From positions 1-49,622 of the forward strand of contig JBBROA010000015.1 of NCBI GenBank assembly GCA_038229875.1: a DNA stretch of 49,622 nt, read 5' to 3'. Under the pieces are notes generated by a model, which was given only the letters and a program-made list of their open reading frames with translations, was not told the origin of the DNA and ran no database searches. Below, one piece after another: positions 1 through 7,916 of this stretch. The DNA comes from JALYUA01 sp038229875. GTDB lineage: Bacteria; Acidobacteriota; Thermoanaerobaculia; UBA5066; Gp7-AA6. Each line of letters opens with the position of its first letter. Within the stretch, counting starts at the first letter, position 1. Both the position numbers and the translations under genes were made by a program.

Positions 1-399
1 GCTCGGCGGCCTCGGGAACCCGGGCGAGAGCCTGTAGGTCCCGGCAACGGACGCCGAACTGCGCAAACGGATCTCGAGGTGTTCGACTCCGTCCGCCGGG
101 GTCACGAGGGAAAGGGACAGCGGCTCGGCCCGGTCCCCGGCGTTGTCAATCTCGGCCAGCACGACCCCTTCCGGAGAGAGGACTCGGACCGAAGCGTCGA
201 GGTGATTCTGTTGAATCTCGACGTGGAAGAAGTGTCCTCGAGGGAGGGAAATCTCGTACACGTGGATTTCCCCGGGTCCGATCCTTCGTTCTACGGCGAC
301 CCCGGGATTGAGAGCCGTCGGCGGGGATGGGACGGGCGCCGGCACGGCGATGCCGCGAAAGAGAAGCGCACCCAGAAAAACTCCCGCCGCTCGAAACAT
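1..399 (-). CDS. Secreted protein with PPC-like N-terminal domain (partial, runs off left edge)
   Basis: Translation from ATG at 399 stays open for 133 codons to the window edge, so only the N-terminus is visible. It opens with a hydrophobic leader (residues 1-20, ending near VPAP), then a beta-rich segment containing the pattern 'P-G-x-x-x-E-R-x-I-x-P-G-E-x-H-x-Y-E-I' and 'V-E-I-Q-Q-N', and later 'V-R-V-L-S-P-E-G'. This pre-peptidase-like N-terminal module is what I expect in exported TPR/CHAT proteins of Acidobacteriota, where it precedes tetratricopeptide repeats. The link to TPR/CHAT is family knowledge; none of those domains lies inside the window. A purine-rich GGGGGAC sits about 7 bases before the start. 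Confident it is coding, unsure of the full product. Confidence 0.72.
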   Translation of the reverse strand, partial: MFRAAGVFLGALLFRGIAVPAPVPSPPTALNPGVAVERRIGPGEIHVYEISLPRGHFFHVEIQQNHLDASVRVLSPEGVVLAEIDNAGDRAEPLSLSLVTPADGVEHLEIRLRSSASVAGTYRLSPGFPRPPS

Positions 400-700
400 C
401 GCGCCCTGTCCCCCTTTGTTCGGCCTCCTCCGAGACTTTCTGCCGGGGGAGAGTTTCCGAAGCACCGAGTCTACCGCCCGGTCGACCTCTAGAGGAGCTC
501 AGCCGCCCGCGGCACTGGAAACGAGCAGAAGGACCAGGTGCTGAGCCGGTCCGGCCGGCGCGGCAGTGCGAACCCGGCCGGTTAGAGGAGTCGTCGATCG
601 AACGCCGCTCGCGCAGCGTCCTCGCGGCGCCGGCAGCCAGCCGCGGGCCGCGTCTCCTTCGCCATCCGCGTAACCGCGCGCGCGCTCGCAAGTCTGCCGC
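400..700. other. Unassigned 301-bp spacer
   Basis: No convincing gene was found. Open frames exist on both strands, but they are arginine/alanine-rich, lack a family signature and overlap real genes in other frames. The minus-strand promoter and leader of the secreted-protein gene ending at the left edge must lie here or in the lipoprotein gene upstream. No tRNA-like cloverleaf or terminator with a T-run was seen. Confidence 0.4.
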
Positions 701-976
701 TCAGCGCGCGGGCGCCGCCGTCGGTGAAACCTGGGGAGTGATCTCCTTGCCGGGGACCGGGGTGGCCTCGTCGAGCTTCAGCACCATCCCCGACGGAGTG
801 CGCAGCACGTCGATCGGCGTGTTGTCGGGCGTAGGCGCGGGGAGGGCCGGCGCCTCGGCCTCCGCGTGCCGGCGGGCGTGCGGCTTGCGCCCGCACCCCG
901 GCGAGGCGATGACCAGGAGAACCAGCGCCGCCCGCGCGAGCAGGAGAGCCCGGCCGGAATGATGGCCCAAGTTCAT
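701..976 (-). CDS. Small lipoprotein-like secreted protein, 91 aa
   Basis: This short protein has an N-terminal hydrophobic stretch (about residues 10-26) ending in S-P-G-C at Cys28, a loose lipobox. The lipobox is imperfect because position -3 is Ser rather than Leu, so lipidation is only probable. The mature part is short, proline/alanine-rich and charged (HARRHAEAE, then a TPDNTPIDVLRTPSGMVLKL segment), with no family recognised. The ATG at 976 is preceded by GGAGG four bases upstream, a good ribosome-binding site. It lies between hflX and the exported protein on the same strand, but more than 140 bp separates it from hflX. Function unknown. Confidence 0.62.
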   Translation of the reverse strand: MNLGHHSGRALLLARAALVLLVIASPGCGRKPHARRHAEAEAPALPAPTPDNTPIDVLRTPSGMVLKLDEATPVPGKEITPQVSPTAAPAR

Positions 977-1119
977 GAATCCTCCGGCTGGAAGAAACCA
1001 GCCCGTTGCGACGTCCGCCCGGACAGGGCCCTCCTGTCCTCGACCCGAACCGGGATTTTCGTCACGAATCCTAGCTCAACCGCCCGCCGGAATCGCCGCT
1101 TCGTTGTCGCGGCGGCCGA

Positions 1120-2436
1120 TCACCGCCGGCCCGAATGAAGATCGGAAGCGGTCTGTCGCGCGCGTGCGGGCATCTTTTTCCGCGGCGTCCCGCGGGGAGC
1201 CGCGCGCGCCGCGTACTCCGCGAATTCCTTGAGCGATGGACGGTCCCCCGCTACGGAGAGGAGCAAGCCGTCGCCTTCATCCGTCTCCTCGACGACACGG
1301 AAGCGCGCCTTCGCCGCGGCGATGGCGGCACCACGCGTGTACGGGATGCGCAGCAGGAACACTCCGGCCTCCGGCCGCGCGCGGCGGAGGATCTCCGCCT
1401 GCAGCGCATCGAGACCCGCGCCTGTCTTCGCCGAGACGGGAATGGCGAAGGGCCCGGCGGGGCCCGCGGCCAGGTCCCGCTTGTTCGAGACGGTCAGGAT
1501 CTTCTCCGGATCGACTCCGAGCTCTTCGAGCACCTCGACCGCGACCTCCCGCTCCTCGTCCACGCGCGGCGACGAGGCGTCGAGCACGTGGAGCACCAGG
1601 TCCGCCTCCCGGATCTCCGACAGCGTCGAGCGAAAAGATGCGACCAGTGAAGTCGGCAGCTTGCGCACGAACCCGACGGTGTCGATGAAAACCGTGTTGA
1701 CGAGCTTCGGCGAACGGGCCCGGGCGACGCGCGAGTCGAGCGTGGCGAAGAGCCGGTCCGCGGCGAAGGCCTCCTCGCGCGTGAGCCGGTTGAAAAGAGT
1801 CGTCTTCCCGGCATTCGTATAGCCCGCGATTGCGACCTGGAACTGATCGCGGCGGCCACGCCGGCGCACCGAGCGCGCCGTGTCGATCTCGGCGAGGTCT
1901 TTCCGGAGACGGGAAATGCGGTTGCGGATCTTGCGGCGGTCGAGCTCGAGCTTCTGCTCGCCGGCGCCTCTCCCGCCGATCCCGCCGCCGAGGCGCGAGA
2001 GATGCCGGTACTGCCCGGCGAGACGCGGCAGCAGGTATTGAAGCTGCGCGAGCTCGACCTGAGTTCGCGCCTCGCGCGTGCGCGCGTGGGAGGCGAACAC
2101 GTCGAGGATCAACCCCGGCCGGTCGAGCACCCGGATCGCCTGCGACCAGCGTTCCTCCAGGTTCCTCGCCTGAGCGGGAGTGAGCTCGTCGTCGAAAATG
2201 ACGAGCTTGACGCCTTCGTTCCGGGCGTCCTCCCCGACCTCCTCGACCGCTCCCTTTCCGATGTACGTCGCGGGGTCGGGCGAAACTCTCTCCTTGACGT
2301 AGCGGCCGACGGTGCGCCCGCCGGCGGTCTCGACCAGCCTCTCGAGCTCGTCGAGATGTTCCTCGGCAAGCACGCGAGGAGTCGCGCGATTGGAAACGCC
2401 GATCAGAAAAACTTTTTCGCCGCGAGTGTCGGCCAT
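1120..2436 (-). CDS. hflX: GTPase HflX, ribosome-associated
   Basis: HflX is a translational GTPase that binds the 50S subunit and splits stalled or heat-damaged ribosomes. The protein (438 aa from the chosen start) has the HflX N-terminal domain with a glycine-rich linker (RLGGGIGGRGAGEQKLE) and a coiled segment, followed by the G domain. Its motifs are G1 GYTNAGKT, G3 DTVGF, G4 NKRD and G5 SAK. The C-terminal domain ends in a basic tail. The frame is open to a GTG at 2481, but homologues normally begin shortly before the 'vfLigv' strand, so ATG 2436 is preferred. A GGAGGG lies about 19 bases upstream of it, rather far. Single-gene unit; the family assignment is secure, the start less so. 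Confidence 0.95.
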   Translation of the reverse strand: MADTRGEKVFLIGVSNRATPRVLAEEHLDELERLVETAGGRTVGRYVKERVSPDPATYIGKGAVEEVGEDARNEGVKLVIFDDELTPAQARNLEERWSQAIRVLDRPGLILDVFASHARTREARTQVELAQLQYLLPRLAGQYRHLSRLGGGIGGRGAGEQKLELDRRKIRNRISRLRKDLAEIDTARSVRRRGRRDQFQVAIAGYTNAGKTTLFNRLTREEAFAADRLFATLDSRVARARSPKLVNTVFIDTVGFVRKLPTSLVASFRSTLSEIREADLVLHVLDASSPRVDEEREVAVEVLEELGVDPEKILTVSNKRDLAAGPAGPFAIPVSAKTGAGLDALQAEILRRARPEAGVFLLRIPYTRGAAIAAAKARFRVVEETDEGDGLLLSVAGDRPSLKEFAEYAARAAPRGTPRKKMPARARQTASDLHSGRR

Positions 2437-2481
2437 CGGGCGTATTAAAGCACTGCCCTCCGCGAAGGTCGCCTTCGCCAC

Positions 2482-2648
2482 GGCGCGATCCGCTTCGTTG
2501 CGCCGATCAAGACCTCCGCACGGAGCACCCGTCAGTTGCCGCTGTCACGATGTCCTCCCCCACTCTTCTCCCCGTGCACGGAGAGAGGGACCGCAGCTGC
2601 GCATTGTCAGGCTGTCAGGCTGTCAGGCTGTCAGGCTGCGACTTCCGC
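2482..2648. repeat. Intergenic simple repeat and repeat-head fragment
   Basis: This spacer upstream of hflX holds two things. At 2555-2590 is a palindromic 'CCCCACTCTTCTCCCC...GGAGAGAGGG' segment like the head of the longer dispersed repeat that follows. At about 2606-2637 the 8-base unit GCTGTCAG is repeated four times in tandem. No gene is visible. The 8-mer run is too short and lacks spacers, so it is not a CRISPR array. Confidence 0.6.
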
Positions 2649-2897
2649 CCCTCACCCCAACGCTCTCCCCGCCGCGCGGGGAGAGGGAGCAGAGCTGCAC
2701 TTCCGCCGACGTGGTGGCCAAGCTCGCCCTGAGAGGAGTCTCCCGACCAGAGGGAGGGAGGAGCCTCTCGGGGCGGGAGCCGAAGCGAACGCAGGGACGA
2801 GGTGAGCGGTCGAGCCAACAGGCGAGCCGCTCACCGGTGCCGTTCGCCGCAGCGAACGGCAGGTCCCGGAGTGAGCGGAGGCGACGGTAGGCGACGT
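2649..2897 (+). repeat. Dispersed intergenic repeat element, copy 1 (with nested stem-loop)
   Basis: About 250 bp shared with 33520-33747 (same orientation) and, inverted, with 31716-31896. It begins with a CCCTCACCCCAAC...CTCTCCCC/GGGGAGAGGG palindrome and continues through GTGGTGGCCAAGC. It then has an optional inner module (about 2724-2774) whose ends are complementary (GAGAGGAGTCTCC against GGAGGAGCCTCTCGGG). It ends with GGTCGAGCC..AGGCGAGCC and GTGAGCGGAGGCGACG. No long open frame with a family signature is present. It sits between hflX and the TIGR02757 gene, which read away from each other. Confidence 0.8.
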
Positions 2898-2915
2898 TAC
2901 CGCCCATGAGAGAAT

Positions 2916-3815
2916 TTGTCGGTGCCATTGTCTGATCGGGACCGCTTTCTCGGGCAGCGGCTCGAGGAGCTCTATCTCGCTTATGGGCCGGAGACCCGGA
3001 ATTCCGATCCGATCGTCTTCGTCGGGCGCTACGAGTCTCCCGCCGACCGCGAAGTCGTCGGCTGGATCGCGTCCGCGTTTGCGTACGGACGTGTCGCGAC
3101 CATTCAGACGAACGTTGGTCAGATTCTGGCGGCGCTCGGTCCCCGGCCTTCGGAGACGCTCGACCGCATCGAGGATTTCGCGCGGTTCACCGCCGAAGCG
3201 CTGCCCTCCTTCAGGCATCGGTTTCATGGGCCCGAAGACGCCGCGGCTCTTCTTCTCGTCATCGCGAACGCTCGCCGCGAGGCCGGCTCGGTCGGCGCCT
3301 TTTTCGAAAGGCACCTGCGCCTCGACGAGTCCGACGTCGCCGGGCTTCTCTCCCGCGTGGTCGCCCGGATCGAGGGATTCGACTACCGGCCCGCTCTCGG
3401 CTTCCGTTCGCTCCCGGCCCGCCACCCCGCCCGCTTCTTCTTCCCCGACCCCGCGGCAGGCTCCGCCTGCAAGCGCTGGAACCTCTACCTGCGGTGGATG
3501 GTCCGCAAGGATCTCCTCGACTTCGGGCTCTGGCCGGAAATCTCTCCGGCGCGCCTCGTGATCCCGACCGACACGCACATCCACCTCGTCGCGCGGCGGC
3601 TCGGCTTGACCCGCCGGCGCTCTGCGGACTGGCGGACCGCGCGCGAGATCACGGACCGGCTGGCGCGGTTCGACGCCGCCGATCCGGTGCGCTTCGACTA
3701 CGCGCTCTGTCGGATCGGGATCTTCGGGATCTGCCAGCCGCGCGCCGCGCTGTCCCGCTGCTCCGAGTGCGCCGCGCGCCAGGCCTGCGCGACCGGAAAA
3801 CGGCGCGCCGCGTGA
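2916..3815 (+). CDS. TIGR02757 (DUF2400) family protein
   Basis: Nearly full-length member of the TIGR02757/DUF2400 family, a conserved bacterial protein of unknown biochemical role. Supporting segments include the N-terminal 'DPIVFVGRYESPADREVVGWIASAFAYGRV', a central 'NLYLRWMVRKDLLDFGLW' region with PTDTHIHLVARRLGL, and a C-terminal CxxC-type cluster (CRIGIFGICQPRAALSRCSEC) that could bind metal. The start is uncertain: TTG at 2916 opens the frame, and GTG at 2922 has an AGAGA-like site at better spacing. Its TGA overlaps the GTG of the next gene (GTGA), so the two are translationally coupled. The dispersed repeat ends about 20 bp upstream. Confidence 0.88.
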   Translation: MSVPLSDRDRFLGQRLEELYLAYGPETRNSDPIVFVGRYESPADREVVGWIASAFAYGRVATIQTNVGQILAALGPRPSETLDRIEDFARFTAEALPSFRHRFHGPEDAAALLLVIANARREAGSVGAFFERHLRLDESDVAGLLSRVVARIEGFDYRPALGFRSLPARHPARFFFPDPAAGSACKRWNLYLRWMVRKDLLDFGLWPEISPARLVIPTDTHIHLVARRLGLTRRRSADWRTAREITDRLARFDAADPVRFDYALCRIGIFGICQPRAALSRCSECAARQACATGKRRAA

Positions 3816-4357
3816 GCCTTCGCACGCGGCCTCTCTTGACGATCGGATTCGCCGTTCTCCTCGGCTCCGTCTCCGCGGTGTTCATCCGGTCGCTGAAGCC
3901 GCCCGACTCCCCCTCCGGGAGCCTGGCGTTTCTCTCGGCGGCCAAGGCGCTGCCGGTCGTCGATCGCCAAGGAAAGGTCACCGACCTGACTCGCCAAAAA
4001 GGCCGGCTGATGGTCATCCATTTCTGGGCGACGTGGTGCCCCCCGTGCGTCGAGGAGATCCCCGCGCTCTCGCACTTCTGGGACCGCTACCGCAATCGGC
4101 CGGACATCGCGCTGTTCGCCGTCTCCGTCGACAAGGACTGGAAAGTCGTCGAGGAGTTCAACCGCAAGAACCCGAATCAGCTGCCGATCTTCCGCGACCC
4201 GGATTCGACGACCGCCCAGCGGTTCGGCACGACGCAGTACCCCGAGACCTACATCACAAACAAAGCGGGACGGGTGCTGTACCGGGTCCAGGGCGCGATC
4301 GACTGGAACGACGCCGAGGTCCAGAAGCGGATCGAGCAGCTGTTGAGCGGGGGCTGA
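3812..4357 (+). CDS. TlpA/ResA-like membrane-anchored thioredoxin
   Basis: Predicted periplasm-facing thiol-disulfide oxidoreductase of 181 aa. Residues 7-25 form a single N-terminal membrane anchor, followed by an AhpC/TSA-redoxin fold with WATWCPPC (Cys76, Cys79). A cis-Pro-like TQYPETYITN segment lies near the end. Such proteins reduce apocytochrome CXXCH cysteines or other exported thiols, which would suit the multiheme cytochrome operon converging from the other side, though no direct link is visible. The frame is open far upstream inside the preceding gene. GTG 3812 is chosen because it forms a GTGA overlap with that gene and places the hydrophobic anchor at the N-terminus. Confidence 0.88.
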   Translation: MSLRTRPLLTIGFAVLLGSVSAVFIRSLKPPDSPSGSLAFLSAAKALPVVDRQGKVTDLTRQKGRLMVIHFWATWCPPCVEEIPALSHFWDRYRNRPDIALFAVSVDKDWKVVEEFNRKNPNQLPIFRDPDSTTAQRFGTTQYPETYITNKAGRVLYRVQGAIDWNDAEVQKRIEQLLSGG

Positions 4358-4369
4358 GAGGCTCTGAGA

Positions 4370-4624
4370 TCAGGGTTCGGGATCGCCATCGGGAGCAGGC
4401 TCTGCCGGGCTCGAGGTCTCACGATCGATTCCTGAACCAGTTGACCGCGGAGTACGGCGGCCGTCTCGATCCCTTCCCTTTCCATCGCTCGGCTCACCGA
4501 TCTCCGGGTCCGTCCCCTCGTCCGTCCGCCTCGGGGCCTTGATCAGCCACAGAAAGAGCGCAACCCCAGCCGCGGAGAACCCGATGCTCGCCCAGTACCA
4601 GGCGAGGCTCTCGTCGGCCGGCAT
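4370..4624 (-). CDS. Small single-helix membrane protein of the cytochrome b6-type operon
   Basis: An 84-aa protein with one N-terminal hydrophobic helix (about residues 8-28, WYWASIGFSAAGVALFLWLI) and a long polar, disordered tail rich in Asp, Arg, Gly and Pro. It starts 8 bases after the octaheme cytochrome gene, so it is the last cistron of that operon and may be a small subunit of the complex. The second half of the tail is encoded by DNA resembling a segment at 9037-9066 (shared TTGACCGCGGAGTAC / CGGCCGTCTCG). The tail may therefore have been extended by a short dispersed repeat, with the functional part being the helix. No family recognised. Confidence 0.6.
   Translation of the reverse strand: MPADESLAWYWASIGFSAAGVALFLWLIKAPRRTDEGTDPEIGEPSDGKGRDRDGRRTPRSTGSGIDRETSSPAEPAPDGDPEP
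4438..4472. repeat. Short dispersed repeat, copy 1
   Basis: A ~30-base segment, GTTGACCGCGGAGTAC followed by CGGCCGTCTCG, matches 9037-9066 with only a few differences. This copy lies inside the 3' end of the small membrane-protein gene. The other copy lies in the spacer between the two cytochrome b genes of the same operon. Confidence 0.6.
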
Positions 4625-4632
4625 CCGCCCGG

Positions 4633-7600
4633 CTACCGGCTGCCGGTCGAGCCCGGGACGGGCGAGCCGGGGGAGGTCGCGGGCGGCGGCGCCCCGAACC
4701 GCGCCGACGGGGCGCCGGCGGACGGACCCGAGGTGGCGGGACGGGCGGCTGCCCTCTTGCCCGCGACCGCCGGGCCCCGGCGTTCTCCCGGCTCCGCGCT
4801 GCCCGCTTCCATGGCGGCGGCCGGGTTGGCGGGGCCCGTCCCCCCGTTGATCCCGATCGACCAGACGTAGTCCCTCAGCGCCGCGGTGACCGCGTTCGGG
4901 TCCGAGAGGAAGGTCTTCGCGGCCTCGTCGCCTCCGAGGATCCGTCCGTAATCCTCGCGATCCTTCGCGAACGCGGGCGCGTCGATCATTCCCGCGAGCG
5001 GCGACGTGCGCTTCCCGTCATCGGCCTTCGGGAAGTTCGTCGGCATCCGGGTCCCCGGCATCCACTCGTCGGGCCGGCGGATCCAGTCGTTGATCCAGTC
5101 GTGCCGGAGGCGGCCCGAAGCCATTTGAAGGTTGGGCGCGAGGTTCGCCTTGTCGAGGCCCGGCGCGTTCAGTTCCTGCTCGCTCCGGGGATGGCACTGC
5201 TTGCATTTCAGAAGCTCGAACGTCTTTTTCCCCGCTGCCCAGCGCGCCGGCGCCGTCTCGTAGCCCGCGACGAGGAACGGATATTGGGCGCGGTCCAGGA
5301 ACGCAAAGTAGCGGGTCAGGTCGTTCAAGTCGCGCTCGGAGAACCCGAATGTCGGCATGTGGACCTGGAGCCACGGCCGGATTTCTCCCGTCTTCGGCGC
5401 TTTCAGGAACGCGAAGAGCCAGTTGCTCTGCACCTTCGCGCCTTCGCCCTGGATGATCGGCGGCGCGAGAGACGGATCGGGAACGAGCGACCGGAACGAC
5501 CCGCCGAACCCTTCGATGATGTGACAGCCCTGGCAGTTGTTGTTCTTGACGATCCGGCGGCCGCGCTCGATCGCCGACTCCTGGCCGTTCAACTCCTTGA
5601 CCGCGGCGGACGAGGCGTTTAACTTCTGCAGGCCGAGCACCAGCGTGACGAGCTCCTCCTGCTCCTTCGGCGACAGCCGAAAGTTCGGCATCCGCAGCTT
5701 CTCTTCCCAGCCGCGCGCGCGGTCGCGGTCGAAGATGCGTGGCGCGGCGAGCTTTGTCTGGAACCAGTCTTCCCGCGTGTGGTTCAGGTGGACGAACCCG
5801 AAGTCGAGCCGGTGGACGGCCTTCGAGCCCTCTTCCGTCAGCTCGGTGCCGATCGGCTTCGCTTCTTCGAAGCCGGGGATCCTGTGACACGCGTAGCAGC
5901 CGTAGTGCGCGATCAGCTTCTCGCCGGTATAGACCTCCTTGCTGTGGAGGTCCATGCGCGCGAGGTCCGCCTTCGCATCGAAGAGGGTCTTGTTCGACAT
6001 CTCGAAATACAGCGCGATCCGGTCGAGCGTCGCGGGGTCGGTGCGGGGCGGCTGCAGCTGCTCGAACTCCGGCCGGCTCTTCAGCGTCGTCAGGTATTCG
6101 GCGACATCGAGCGCCTCGGCGTCCGTCAGCCGGACGTTCGGCATCTTGGTATCGGGGCTCCAGGCCTTCGGGTCCTTGATCCAGTGGAACAGCCAGTCGC
6201 GGCTGACCTTCGCGCCGACCCCGGCGAGGTTCGGGCCGAACTGGCGGTATGTGCCGACGAGATCGCGCGGAGCGTTCGGATCCACCATGTGGCAGCCCAT
6301 GCAGCCGCGGTCCGCGAGGAGCTGCTGACCGCGGGTGGGATCGCCGTGGCCCGCGACGGGCGGGACGTTCGCGGCGCGCGACTTGTCGAACAGGTACGCG
6401 ACGATCGAGTTCACCATCGTGTCGTTCTCGATCCGGCCGGCGGCGTTCATCTTCTGCTGCGCCTGGTTGGGCTTTCCGGGGCCGGAGACGTTGACGAAGT
6501 TCTCGAGGTAGAAGAAGGTCGGCATCTTCGTGCTCGGCCGGAAAGACGCCGGGTTCATCACCCAGCGAGTCGTCCAGTCTTTCGTCACCTTCGACGCGAC
6601 CTTCTCGAGTGAGGGGCCGACGCGAGGGAGCCCCTGCTTCTCCAGCCCCTCGATGCGATGGCAGCCCCAGCACCCGAGACCCTCGACGAGTCGCAGCCCC
6701 GCGTTCAGCTTCGGCGCATCCGGAATGTTGGTCTGGTCGGCGTGACAGCGGTAGCACCCCGACTGCGCGAACTTCATCGGGAGGATCGGCGTCTCGTTGA
6801 ACCGGTCGAACTCCCAGTCGTACTTCTTCTTCCAGACCGCGAGCTGCTTTTCCCCGACCGGCGAGTGCCCGGCCGACCAGAACGACGTCGCCCGATCGCG
6901 GCCGCCGTGGCAGGGCGTGCAGCCGAACTCGTTCGAGGGGTGCGGCGATTCGCTGCCCACCATCAGGTTCAGCTTCGGGTGCGTGCGGAAGGCGACGCGC
7001 TGCGCGTCCTCGAATCCCTTGCGGTCCGCCGCGATGTGACACGTCGCGCACCGGTCGACGCGCGGGATCTTCATGAAGTTGACGTCGTTGTAATGCTCCG
7101 GCAGCTGGACCTGCTGCACCCGCAGGGAGGGGTTGATCATGTCGAGGATCGGCGAGTTCCGCACCTGGAAGATCGTGTCCTGCTTGAGCGTGCCGAGCTT
7201 CTGGCGGGAAATCTTGTAATCGGCGGAAAGCTTTTCGATGCTCGCCTCGACTTGTTCGCGCCGCCCGGTGATCCGCCCGATCTCGGCGTCGATCTCCGCG
7301 TCGGAGCGCTTCAGCGTCGCGAGCCGCACCGAGGCGTCGTCAAGCTTCTTCTGGATGCGATCGACGTCCCGCTTGGCCGATGGAGCCGCCTTCGGCACGT
7401 TCGCGAGCGCGTCCTCGTACTTGTAGCGCTCCGCGTCGAACGACGCCTTGGTGAACTTGTAGTCCTGGTCCGCCGCGTAGAGCTGCGGCTCGAGCTTCTT
7501 CTTCTTCGCTTCCAGTCGGGTGAGGGCCTTGCGGTGCGCGGCCACTTCCGCGCGCGCCGACGCGAGCTCACCCCGGAGCTTGTCGCGCTCTTCGCCATAC

Positions 7601-7815
7601 GCCTTTTCGCGGGCGGTCCGCGTCGCCTCGCGGGTCTTCTTCGCGTCGAGCCGCATGAAAGCGCGCTGCATCGTCTTCCAGTCGCGCGAATAGTCCGCGA
7701 TGACCATGAAGATGAAAACGAGGGCGAGCACCATCCCCGAGAAGAAGAACACTCGGTTCAGCCTCGGAATGTTGTAGTGGTGATCGATCGGCTCGGCAGG
7801 TGGGCGGCGGGGCAT
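4633..7815 (-). CDS. Octaheme c-type cytochrome with N-terminal anchor and coiled coil
   Basis: A 1060-aa membrane-anchored, probably periplasmic electron carrier. Residues about 21-42 form a membrane helix. Residues about 50-205 are charged heptad-like sequence predicted to form a long coiled coil. Eight CXXCH heme sites follow: CATCH 256, CTPCH 299, CYRCH 354, CWGCH 382, CMGCH 505, CYACH 640, CQGCH 761, CKQCH 871. Most later domains carry a 'K/R/H-M-P' motif (TKMP, LRMP, VHMP, TRMP) that can supply a distal Met. The last ~70 residues are a Pro/Ala/Gly-rich tail. It follows the subunit-IV-like cytochrome b gene by about 100 bp, so it probably takes the place of cytochrome c1/f in this complex. 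Start ATG 7815. The heme count is read directly; the role in the complex is inferred from the operon. Confidence 0.93.
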   Translation of the reverse strand: MPRRPPAEPIDHHYNIPRLNRVFFFSGMVLALVFIFMVIADYSRDWKTMQRAFMRLDAKKTREATRTAREKAYGEERDKLRGELASARAEVAAHRKALTRLEAKKKKLEPQLYAADQDYKFTKASFDAERYKYEDALANVPKAAPSAKRDVDRIQKKLDDASVRLATLKRSDAEIDAEIGRITGRREQVEASIEKLSADYKISRQKLGTLKQDTIFQVRNSPILDMINPSLRVQQVQLPEHYNDVNFMKIPRVDRCATCHIAADRKGFEDAQRVAFRTHPKLNLMVGSESPHPSNEFGCTPCHGGRDRATSFWSAGHSPVGEKQLAVWKKKYDWEFDRFNETPILPMKFAQSGCYRCHADQTNIPDAPKLNAGLRLVEGLGCWGCHRIEGLEKQGLPRVGPSLEKVASKVTKDWTTRWVMNPASFRPSTKMPTFFYLENFVNVSGPGKPNQAQQKMNAAGRIENDTMVNSIVAYLFDKSRAANVPPVAGHGDPTRGQQLLADRGCMGCHMVDPNAPRDLVGTYRQFGPNLAGVGAKVSRDWLFHWIKDPKAWSPDTKMPNVRLTDAEALDVAEYLTTLKSRPEFEQLQPPRTDPATLDRIALYFEMSNKTLFDAKADLARMDLHSKEVYTGEKLIAHYGCYACHRIPGFEEAKPIGTELTEEGSKAVHRLDFGFVHLNHTREDWFQTKLAAPRIFDRDRARGWEEKLRMPNFRLSPKEQEELVTLVLGLQKLNASSAAVKELNGQESAIERGRRIVKNNNCQGCHIIEGFGGSFRSLVPDPSLAPPIIQGEGAKVQSNWLFAFLKAPKTGEIRPWLQVHMPTFGFSERDLNDLTRYFAFLDRAQYPFLVAGYETAPARWAAGKKTFELLKCKQCHPRSEQELNAPGLDKANLAPNLQMASGRLRHDWINDWIRRPDEWMPGTRMPTNFPKADDGKRTSPLAGMIDAPAFAKDREDYGRILGGDEAAKTFLSDPNAVTAALRDYVWSIGINGGTGPANPAAAMEAGSAEPGERRGPAVAGKRAAARPATSGPSAGAPSARFGAPPPATSPGSPVPGSTGSR

Positions 7816-7916
7816 CTATACGTCCTCGGGCCGGGAATCTGGAAACGGGAAACGGGAAACGCACGGAGGCGTGACCACTCGAGTTCCCATTCCCGATTTC
7901 CGATTCACGCCCCGTC
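7816..7916. repeat. Spacer with GGGAAAC and ATTCCCG-type short repeats
   Basis: The intra-operon spacer between the octaheme cytochrome and the cytochrome b C-terminal gene contains AACGGGAAACGGGAAACG and, 40 bases on, ATTCCCGATTTCCGATTC. The two parts are loosely complementary and could pair. Similar ATTCCCG runs occur at about 35701-35725. Confidence 0.45.

Noticed and set aside
146..691. Open frame of 181 codons on the minus strand
   Set aside because: Arg/Gly/Ser-rich shadow with no family signal; it overlaps the real secreted-protein gene (1-399) in another frame, which reads with a signal peptide and regular beta pattern.
2606..2637. GCTGTCAG repeats as a possible CRISPR array
   Set aside because: Units are 8 bases, directly abutting, with no spacers and no cas genes in the window.
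2923..4357. Frameshifted fusion between TIGR02757 and thioredoxin genes
   Set aside because: Both proteins are full length and meet at an ordinary GTGA overlap; the long open frame upstream of 3812 is chance high-GC reading.
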